NCBI GenBank assembly: GCA_964345035.1
Contig: CAYFPO010000024.1
Coordinates: forward strand, 1-28,612
Origin: CAYFPO01 sp964345035
GTDB lineage: Bacteria > Fidelibacterota > Marinisomatia > SCGC-AAA003-L08 > GCA-002704045
Direction: 5' to 3'
DNA length: 28,612 bases
Part shown: positions 14,958 through 22,060 of the stretch, in pieces
How the letters are laid out: every line of letters starts with the position of its first letter
How positions within the stretch are numbered: position 1 is the stretch's first letter
The notes under the pieces: generated by a model
Seen by the model: only the letters and a program-made list of their open reading frames with translations
The model's database searches: none
What the model was told of the DNA's origin: nothing
Position numbers and translations under genes: made by a program

Positions 14958-17900
14958 ATGAAAGTTCGAAATCAAATATTAACTATTTTATCAACCATTT
15001 TTCTATCATCTTTTGGAATTTCCCAGGATGTAACCCTTAGTTTTGGGGCTATTGATGATGGTGCTGGAACAATGGAAATACTTATGGACAGTGGGTCAGA
15101 TGTATTTGGTTTTCAGTTTAATTTGACTGGAGCCACAATATCAGAAGCCAGCGCTGGAGCAATGGTGCCGGGTGATTGGATGATTTCTACAAGTTCATCG
15201 ATGGTCTTAGGATTTTCTCTAACAGGAAGCAGCATTCCTGCAGGTAGTGGGGTTTTAGCAAATATTTCATTTACTTCCGGTGGCGGTGCAATTTGTATTG
15301 AAAATGGAGTTGTATCTGGTGCTGCTGGTGCTTCATTAGAAGTTGGATATGGTGAATGTTATGGCAGTGATCCGGTACCTGGCTGCACTGATCCTGCTGC
15401 TGACAATTATAACCCAGATGCTACAGAAGATGATGGATCGTGTGAATACAGTGTAAATTTAAGTTTTGGAGCTACTGATTTTGGCGGCGGTGCTATGGAA
15501 ATAGTAATGACAAATCCATTAGATGTATATGGTTTCCAATTTAATATTGATGGCATTACAATTACAAATGCTGCGGGTGGAAGTGCAGAAGCGAATGGAT
15601 TTATGATTTCATTTAGCGGTAATACTGTGATCGGATTTTCATTGACAGGTGGCTCAATTTCTGCAGGTAGTGGTGTTTTAGTTGATCTTACCTATGAATT
15701 AACCGGTGAAACCGAGGCCTGTCTTTCTGGTGGAGTGATTTCTGGAGAAGATGGAGTTGGATTGGATGTCAGCTATGGCGATTGTGTGCAGGTTGATAAT
15801 GAAGCAGTTTTAGGCTGTACAGATCCTGATGCTGATAATTATAATTCCGATGCATCAGAAGATGATGGATCCTGTGAATATTCTGTTACATTGAGTTATG
15901 GCGAATATGAATCAGGAGGTGGTTCTATGAATATAAATATGGCAAACCCCACCAATGTATATGGATTTCAATTTAATGTTACAGGGATTACCATTACAAA
16001 TGCTGCGGGTGGAAGTGCAGAAGCGAATGGATTTATGATTTCATTCAGCGGCAACACCGTAATTGGATTTTCCTTAACGGGAAGTTCGATTCCTGAAGGC
16101 AATGAAACTCTTGTAGAATTAACTTACGAAACTACAGGAGATATAGAATCTTGTATTGAAAATGGCGTTATTTCAGGCTATTTGGGTGTACCATTGGGAG
16201 TAAATTATGGTGAATGTGTAACAGTTATGGAAGCTACTCCCGGTTGTACAGATTCTGATGCAGATAATTTTGACCCGGATGCAACAGAAGATGATGGATC
16301 CTGTGAATATACAGTAAACCTGTCTTTTGATGACCTTTCATTGACTGATGTGACATCCGGATCAATCGATATATTTATGGATAACCCCGCTGCTGTGAGT
16401 GGATTCCAATTTGATATCAGTGGAATGAATGTAACCGAAGCATCTGGTGGAAGTGCAGCTGAAAACGGTTTTGATGTATCCACTAATGGAACCACCGTAA
16501 TCGGATTTTCATTAACTGGTTCATCAATTCCGGAAGGATCGGGATTGTTAACAACACTTACATTTGATAATGGAAGCGGTGATGTTTGTCTCTCCGAGAT
16601 ATTTATTACATCCACCAGTTTTGGATTCCATAATTCGCCCACACCGGATGAATGTGATTTTATAGAAGTTCCAGGATGTACTGATCCTGAAGCTTGTAAT
16701 TATGATCCACTTGCAAACTTGGATGACGGGTCCTGTATCTATTCAGAAGGGACCTGCGATTGTGACGGTGACCCCACAGAAGGATTTTGTGACTGTGATG
16801 GAAATACCGTGGATGAATGTGGTGTATGCGGAGGTTCAGGTATTCCGGATGGTGACTGCGACTGTGATGGAAATGTAGAAGATTGTGCCGGTGAATGCGG
16901 CGGATCTGCTGAAGAAGATGAATGTGGTGTTTGCAATGGTGATAACTCATCCTGTTCAGGATGTACTGATCCTGATGCAAATAACTATGATCCTGATGCA
17001 ATTGTAGATGACGGAAGTTGTGAATATGAAACTACCGTTGATTACAGTGTTGACCTGCATGCGGGTGCAAATCTTATCAGCTTGTGGGCATTTCCTGAAG
17101 ATAATTCTGTTGCAGGCATTATGGCAGACTTGGGTGATAATGCAACAGGTGTAATTGGTGAAGGTGTTGCAGCATCACATCTGGGCGGTGGTACCTGGGT
17201 TGGATCTCTGTCAGAATTGTCTCCTACAAGTGGTTACTGGGTGAAAGTAAATGGTGCTGATGTATTGGATGTTTCTGAAGCGACACCATCAGACCCTGCA
17301 ACAGTGTATGAATTGCATACAGGTGCAAACCTCATTTCATTCCCGTTTGGAGGCAGTATCGGACTCAGCGACGGTATCCCGGATGATGTAGAACCATCTT
17401 TTATTGGTGTGATCGGTGAAGGTGTTGCAGCAAGTCAGATTGCTCCATACACATGGGTCGGAAGCTTATCATCCTGGGATGGAACCAAAGGATATTGGGC
17501 AAAAGTTGAAGAAGCTCTATCCTTCAGTTTTAATGCACCGGCGTTATCCAGAGAGGATGAAGAATCCTCAGATATTCCATTTGAATATGAACAGTCTATG
17601 GAACAGGCATTTTACTTCATTAAAAATGTAGAAGGTGCTGAATTCGGAGATTGGATTCTGGCATATAATGGCGAGGTTCTTGTGGGAGCCCGTGAATGGC
17701 AAGGTGCATATACAGATGTACCTGCTATGGGATATGATAACAGGGCTGAAACAGCAGGATATTGTGTAAATGGAATAGTTCCAAGTTTCTATCTTGTTGA
17801 TTCTACAACCGGTGAAACCACTAAGTTAACTGGGTTAATAGAAGAATGGAGTTCCAATGGTATCTACAGTGTAGAAACCTTATCTCCTGTATCAGAAACT

Positions 17901-18173
17901 GTAATTCCTGAAACAGTAAATCTGGATGCCGCATATCCAAATCCGTTTAACCCGGAAACAACTATTCAGTATTCAGTAAATACTGATGGAGCCGTGGAAC
18001 TGGTAATTGTTGATATGAACGGTAGGATTGTTTCTACACTGCAAAATGGATTCCAGAATGCAGGTGTGCATACTCACACTTGGAATGCAGAAAATCAACC
18101 ATCCGGTGTGTACTTTGCTAAGTTAACATCCGGTGGAACAGTTCAAACCACTAAATTATTATTACTGAAATAA
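14958..18173 (+). CDS. secreted scaffold-like protein: four cohesin-like modules, GCTD repeats, T9SS sorting domain
   Basis: 1071 residues. A signal peptide (about 1-23) is followed by four homologous modules at about 24-134, 165-276, 309-420 and 452-566. Each has the pattern xVTLSFG, VxGFQFxxxG, VIGFSLTGSSIPxGSGxL and LTF, resembling cohesin domains (GFQF strand, beta-rich, G-x-L-x-x-x-x-F near the end) though shorter. Each module carries a Cys pair about 21 residues apart (113/134, 255/276, 399/420, 544/566). Modules are joined by GCTDPxAxNYxPxAxxDDGSC linkers at 142, 286, 429 and 573, with a fifth at 668; the period is 143-144 residues. Next come a Cys/Asp-rich stretch (600-666), two homologous repeats (697-773, 783-859; LHxGANLIS, VIGEGVAAS, WVGSL, GYWxKV), and an FlgD-like type A sorting domain (991-1071; AYPNPFNPETTIQYSV). 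Inferred role: cell-surface scaffold for neighbouring dockerin-tailed proteins. An adhesin is the alternative. Confidence 0.8.
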   Translation: MKVRNQILTILSTIFLSSFGISQDVTLSFGAIDDGAGTMEILMDSGSDVFGFQFNLTGATISEASAGAMVPGDWMISTSSSMVLGFSLTGSSIPAGSGVLANISFTSGGGAICIENGVVSGAAGASLEVGYGECYGSDPVPGCTDPAADNYNPDATEDDGSCEYSVNLSFGATDFGGGAMEIVMTNPLDVYGFQFNIDGITITNAAGGSAEANGFMISFSGNTVIGFSLTGGSISAGSGVLVDLTYELTGETEACLSGGVISGEDGVGLDVSYGDCVQVDNEAVLGCTDPDADNYNSDASEDDGSCEYSVTLSYGEYESGGGSMNINMANPTNVYGFQFNVTGITITNAAGGSAEANGFMISFSGNTVIGFSLTGSSIPEGNETLVELTYETTGDIESCIENGVISGYLGVPLGVNYGECVTVMEATPGCTDSDADNFDPDATEDDGSCEYTVNLSFDDLSLTDVTSGSIDIFMDNPAAVSGFQFDISGMNVTEASGGSAAENGFDVSTNGTTVIGFSLTGSSIPEGSGLLTTLTFDNGSGDVCLSEIFITSTSFGFHNSPTPDECDFIEVPGCTDPEACNYDPLANLDDGSCIYSEGTCDCDGDPTEGFCDCDGNTVDECGVCGGSGIPDGDCDCDGNVEDCAGECGGSAEEDECGVCNGDNSSCSGCTDPDANNYDPDAIVDDGSCEYETTVDYSVDLHAGANLISLWAFPEDNSVAGIMADLGDNATGVIGEGVAASHLGGGTWVGSLSELSPTSGYWVKVNGADVLDVSEATPSDPATVYELHTGANLISFPFGGSIGLSDGIPDDVEPSFIGVIGEGVAASQIAPYTWVGSLSSWDGTKGYWAKVEEALSFSFNAPALSREDEESSDIPFEYEQSMEQAFYFIKNVEGAEFGDWILAYNGEVLVGAREWQGAYTDVPAMGYDNRAETAGYCVNGIVPSFYLVDSTTGETTKLTGLIEEWSSNGIYSVETLSPVSETVIPETVNLDAAYPNPFNPETTIQYSVNTDGAVELVIVDMNGRIVSTLQNGFQNAGVHTHTWNAENQPSGVYFAKLTSGGTVQTTKLLLLK
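15561..15613 (+). repeat. 53-bp exact direct repeat, copy in cohesin-like module 2
   Basis: Identical to 15993-16045, exactly 432 bp (144 codons) downstream in the same frame; it encodes residues 202-219 (ITNAAGGSAEANGFMISF). Exact nucleotide identity in otherwise diverged modules points to recent unequal recombination or gene conversion. Confidence 0.9.
15993..16045 (+). repeat. 53-bp exact direct repeat, copy in cohesin-like module 3
   Basis: Second copy of the repeat at 15561-15613, encoding residues 346-363. The modules differ at synonymous sites just outside the run, so conservation of function alone does not explain the identity. Confidence 0.9.
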
Positions 18174-18196
18174 TATCATGAATAGTGATTAATATG

Positions 18197-18238
18197 TAAG
18201 GGCTGGTAGGTTTTTCCAATCAGCCCTTATTTTTTTTT
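18197..18238 (+). terminator. strong rho-independent terminator after the scaffold-like gene
   Basis: TAAGGGCTG (18197-18205) pairs perfectly with CAGCCCTTA (18221-18229); the loop can extend by GG/CC, and a run of nine T residues follows (18230-18238). It closes the scaffold gene as a separate transcription unit 24 bp after its stop. Confidence 0.9.
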
Positions 18239-18274
18239 GAATAAATTCCTTTTCATTTTGATTATAAATATTAT

Positions 18275-18285
18275 TTTAGACTAAA
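18275..18285. promoter_or_regulatory. palindrome TTTAGNCTAAA, copy 2
   Basis: TTTAGACTAAA, 12 nt before the ATG at 18298. Same symmetric pattern as 14810-14820 upstream of the scaffold-like gene. No Shine-Dalgarno precedes this ATG. Confidence 0.3.
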
Positions 18286-18297
18286 CAGATTAAGTCA

Positions 18298-20619
18298 ATG
18301 AAGAAACAAATTTTCATATTAATTATCTCTGTTTGTTGGTCAGTCGAAAACACAATGACCATTACAGAGCCGTTCGGAATTACCACTGAAAACTACCCCC
18401 TCCAATTTGGCCGACCCTTTGTGGACGGTGAGATCCCCAATTTCCCTCAGGCTCTGATTGACGGCTTCCCGTTACTGACACAGGCAAATGTTAAATCCCG
18501 CTGGGAGGACGGCAGTGTAAAATACGCCATTATTAATTGTCACATACCTTTTATTGAAGCTGGTAGTAGTCATTTAATATCATTTCAAAACCAGGTTGAA
18601 AGCAATACGGATAGCTCATTGTCCACAACGGAAATGCTAGCAGAAAATTTTGATTTTGACGGGACGATGGAGTTAGTCCATAACGGTGATACCATAACTG
18701 CTGATGCCCGGACAATGCTTGAAAATGAGGATTATTTCCATTGGCTTCAGGGACCTGTGTCAACCTCCATCATCCTTGCCGACCATTCTGAAGAGAGAAT
18801 TTACGATATTGGATTCGACGGGCACCGTTCTTTCCGCCCCATTTTTCTTGCTACATTCTGGCCATTGACCAACCAGGTTAAGTTGCGCTTTATCGGTGAA
18901 ATTGCCAATTCTGAAGTTCTACAGGACAAATCCTATGCCCTCACTCTTTTTACCGGCAGCAATACGCCATTACAGCAATATTCCAAATCTGAATTCACAC
19001 AGCACGCCCGCAGCCGATGGACAAAAGAGTTTTGGCTTGGTGACATACCACCTGCCATAAACATTGACCATAATGTGGAATATCTATCAGCAACAACCCT
19101 CATCCCCAATTATGATCCCGGCAAAGAGATTTCAGAATCGGTGATTGATGCCGCCTACAGTTCCGCCTGGAATTCCTGGCTTAACTCTGAGCGGGATTTA
19201 TTTGATGCCGGGAATTGGACAAAATACATGCCCGGAACCGGAGGCCGCAGGGAAATTGGTCCCTATCCCACATGGACAGTACAATGGCTCTACACCGGCG
19301 ACTGGCGGATGAAAGAATATGCCTGCGGGAATGCGGATCTGGCGGCTGCTTTCCCTATCCATTTTCGGGAGGGCGATCCAACAAAATATTTTGACAGGGA
19401 TATGACCGTTCCTGCAATCGGCAAAGTGATTTCTGTCAGCGACCGACCCACTTTCTGGTCTCTAAACCTGGACTGGAATGGTACCACAGACGAAGATTTG
19501 GTTACACCGGTAGGTGAGGTCAGCGAAAACGGCTGGATACCGGATAATGCCCACCAGCCGGATCCGGTATCTGTACAATATATGCTCACCGGTGATTATT
19601 GGTATTTAGAAGAATTATATTTCTGGGCATCGTTTGGGGCATCCAACTCCAATGGAGCCTATAATACCAGTTTCTGGGGCAGAGGACCCACTGGTGCTGA
19701 AGGTGGGATTCCAGGGCAGGTGCGGTCCCAAGCCTGGTTAATGCGGACACGGGTCCACACGGTATCTCTTGCTCCTGATGATTCGCCGGAATATAACTAT
19801 TTCAAAACCCTGACTGACGACGCAATTGCCATCTGGGAGGGTGTTTATAATATTACTGAATCAGAATATTTCGGCGATGATAATTGGAATTGGGGGCACG
19901 ATGTTTACGCACCTACCCGTTGGGATAATATGGGTCCGCCGGTAATGCACCAGTGGGATAAGGGCGGAACTTATCCGGCGACACAATGGCCTATGAACCC
20001 GGAGGTTGTTTCTTATGCATCGGCACCCTGGCAGCAGAATTTTGTGATGTTCACTTTGGGTAGAGCAGAAGAATTGGGGCACCCCACAGAACATTTGCGG
20101 GCCTGGCTGGGTGAACATATCATTGGTATGCTAACTCATCCTGATTTTAATCCCTATGCCATTTCAGCTTATCGTGAACCATCAGTTCGATTAATAGATG
20201 GAGAGTATTTTGCCACCTGGGCCGACCTACTTACAGGCTATTTGCCCGAATATGATGCCCAGTCTGAGTTTCAATCTACAACTAATGATACTGAACATGG
20301 ATATGCCAATATTTCCATTGCATCGGCAGCAATGGTAGCGGATCTCCCCGGCGGCAATCCTGCATGGCAGTTTATGGCTGAGAATGCGCTTTCAAATTCC
20401 TTATTGGATGATAATCCCAAATGGGCAATTATTCCTCGGGAACAAGGGGGTGGAATTCCCGGAGATGTAAATTCAGATGGTGAGGTGAATATCATGGATA
20501 TTGTACTGACTGTAAATATCATTCTTGCTGACGAATACAATATACTGGCGGATTTGAACAATGATGAGATAGTGGATATTTTGGATATTGTATTAATGGT
20601 GAATATAATATTAGAATGA
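18298..20619 (+). CDS. secreted PcRGLX/YetA-like polysaccharide-lyase-type protein with C-terminal dockerin
   Basis: 773 residues with a Sec signal (MKKQIFILIISVCWSV). The region after it (about 20-110) reads YPLQFGRPFVDGEIPNF, then SRWEDGSVKYAIINC, the pattern of the N-terminal RIFT-barrel domain of the PcRGLX/YetA exo-rhamnogalacturonan lyase family. The middle is rich in Trp and Tyr and fits an alpha/alpha barrel (for example WTVQWLYTGDWRMKEY, DPVSVQYMLTGDYWYLEELY, APWQQNFVMFTLGRAEELG). From residue 722 comes a dockerin-like pair, GDVNSDGEVNIMD and LADLNNDEIVDILD, each followed by a hydrophobic helix. There is no T9SS sorting domain. Inferred role: degrades or binds an acidic polysaccharide outside the cell, attached through the dockerin. 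The substrate cannot be read from sequence, and the catalytic family call is moderate. Confidence 0.7.
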   Translation: MKKQIFILIISVCWSVENTMTITEPFGITTENYPLQFGRPFVDGEIPNFPQALIDGFPLLTQANVKSRWEDGSVKYAIINCHIPFIEAGSSHLISFQNQVESNTDSSLSTTEMLAENFDFDGTMELVHNGDTITADARTMLENEDYFHWLQGPVSTSIILADHSEERIYDIGFDGHRSFRPIFLATFWPLTNQVKLRFIGEIANSEVLQDKSYALTLFTGSNTPLQQYSKSEFTQHARSRWTKEFWLGDIPPAINIDHNVEYLSATTLIPNYDPGKEISESVIDAAYSSAWNSWLNSERDLFDAGNWTKYMPGTGGRREIGPYPTWTVQWLYTGDWRMKEYACGNADLAAAFPIHFREGDPTKYFDRDMTVPAIGKVISVSDRPTFWSLNLDWNGTTDEDLVTPVGEVSENGWIPDNAHQPDPVSVQYMLTGDYWYLEELYFWASFGASNSNGAYNTSFWGRGPTGAEGGIPGQVRSQAWLMRTRVHTVSLAPDDSPEYNYFKTLTDDAIAIWEGVYNITESEYFGDDNWNWGHDVYAPTRWDNMGPPVMHQWDKGGTYPATQWPMNPEVVSYASAPWQQNFVMFTLGRAEELGHPTEHLRAWLGEHIIGMLTHPDFNPYAISAYREPSVRLIDGEYFATWADLLTGYLPEYDAQSEFQSTTNDTEHGYANISIASAAMVADLPGGNPAWQFMAENALSNSLLDDNPKWAIIPREQGGGIPGDVNSDGEVNIMDIVLTVNIILADEYNILADLNNDEIVDILDIVLMVNIILE
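20544..20592 (+). repeat. 49-bp exact repeat within dockerin coding sequence, copy 1
   Basis: Identical to 21828-21876. Encodes most of the second F-hand (LADLNNDEIVDILDIV). The identity at DNA level in two different genes indicates recent copying of the dockerin-encoding segment. Confidence 0.9.
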
Positions 20620-20685
20620 AATTTAATAATACAGGATATTTCACTATCAAAAAACTCCTAACATTCAGAATGATAACTTAATAAG

Positions 20686-21906
20686 ATGAGAAATATTTTA
20701 CGATTTCTATTTGTCATTGTCATTATTCGTTTCAGCACTGCACAAATCTATGATTTTGAAAGTGTTGACAATCTACTTGCAGATTCCCTTGATATCTATT
20801 TTGGAAATGTAATTGTAAAAATTGAGCAAGAAGGAAACTCAATTTATGATTTCCAAACCGGAGTGATAGAACCCAATTCTTCTATTGCAATTGCATCTGC
20901 AACCAAATGGTTATCTGGTGCGGTAATTTTGTCATTAGCTGAAGATGGATTTTTCTCCCTGGATGATTCATTGGGAATGTATCTGCCAATTTTCACTGAA
21001 AATGGTAAAGGACATATTACAATCCGTCAGGCATTTTCCATGTCATGCGGCATGTTCAGTGTAGAACATTATTATTCCTACAGTACGGACAGCACAATGA
21101 CACTCGCAGAATCCGTTGATAGTATTGCCGTCAATATCCCGCTGGCTTTTGAACCCGGTACCTGGATTGCCTATAACAGCCATGGGATGCAGACTGTCGG
21201 CAGAATTGCTGAAATTGTTACCGATTTACCCTGGCAGACTATCGCTGAGGATAGGATATTTAATAAATGTGAAATGTTTAATACCAGATATGATGTATTT
21301 GGAATAAACCCGGTAATTGCCGGAGGTGCTCGCTCATCATCATCAGAATATATGAAATTTCTCAATATGATTATGAATAATGGAGTATATAATGGAGAAC
21401 AAGTATTAAGTGTTCAATCCATACAAGAATTTTTTACCAATCAAACTGCAGGATTACCCCTTTATTGGTCACCATTTCCTTATGACCATCCCGACTATCC
21501 TTATGAAGCTCTTGTACTTAGATACGGTTTTGGCTCTTGGATTCTCGCTGAAAATCCTGAATCGGATTTGGTTGAAGAAATCACCAGCCCCGGTGCGTGG
21601 GGGACATTTCCCTGGGCTGATAAAAAGAGAAATATCTCCGGCGTAATATTCACATTTGTTCCAGTTTATTTAGGCGGATTTGAACGAACTTTACATACAA
21701 ATTTAGCACTTATTAATTTGGTACGCCAGATAATAGATTCAACGGGCGATGTGAATCAGGATGGAGTAGTTAATATATTGGATGCCGTATTTACCATCAG
21801 TCTCATTTTAGAAAACGAATTCAACGAACTGGCGGATTTGAACAATGATGAGATAGTGGATATTTTGGATATTGTAATCATGGTGAGTATCATACTTGAA
21901 AATTAA
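20686..21906 (+). CDS. secreted beta-lactamase-fold serine hydrolase with C-terminal dockerin
   Basis: 406 residues: signal peptide (about 1-19, ending FSTA-Q), a class C beta-lactamase/DD-peptidase-like domain (about 25-345) and a dockerin-like tail (354-406). The nucleophile motif is SATK (Ser71-Lys74) in IAIASATKWLSGAVILSL. The second motif is Tyr163-Asn-Ser in IAYNSHGMQTVGRIAE, where the family usually has Tyr-x-Asn. A third motif with the usual His-x-Gly is not evident; SPGAWGTFPW occupies that place. The family includes esterases, peptidases and beta-lactamases, so the substrate is open; with a dockerin, a secreted esterase acting beside the lyase-like enzyme is plausible. The tail is GDVNQDGVVNILD plus LADLNNDEIVDILD, the latter sharing 49 identical bases with the upstream gene. 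Confidence 0.85.
   Translation: MRNILRFLFVIVIIRFSTAQIYDFESVDNLLADSLDIYFGNVIVKIEQEGNSIYDFQTGVIEPNSSIAIASATKWLSGAVILSLAEDGFFSLDDSLGMYLPIFTENGKGHITIRQAFSMSCGMFSVEHYYSYSTDSTMTLAESVDSIAVNIPLAFEPGTWIAYNSHGMQTVGRIAEIVTDLPWQTIAEDRIFNKCEMFNTRYDVFGINPVIAGGARSSSSEYMKFLNMIMNNGVYNGEQVLSVQSIQEFFTNQTAGLPLYWSPFPYDHPDYPYEALVLRYGFGSWILAENPESDLVEEITSPGAWGTFPWADKKRNISGVIFTFVPVYLGGFERTLHTNLALINLVRQIIDSTGDVNQDGVVNILDAVFTISLILENEFNELADLNNDEIVDILDIVIMVSIILEN
21828..21876 (+). repeat. 49-bp exact repeat within dockerin coding sequence, copy 2
   Basis: Second copy of 20544-20592. Flanking codons differ between the two genes (for example the residues before LADLNN and after DILDIV), so the shared block is sharply bounded. 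Confidence 0.9.
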
Positions 21907-22060
21907 TTATTACTTTTAGTATTCGTCCGAATTTTGAAACCTTGGTCTATTTTTGTTTATGTCAGAATGCCCATAAATTTCATATAGATATTTTCAAAAT
22001 GAAAGTTTAATAAAATCCAATAATTAACAATTCGAATCTGAGTAACCGATAAAAATTTCT

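Noticed and set aside
16660..17001. His-rich minus-strand frame
   Set aside because: It is the complement of the repetitive GAT/TGT codons in the Cys/Asp-rich part of the scaffold-like gene, so the His richness is an artefact of the plus-strand coding.
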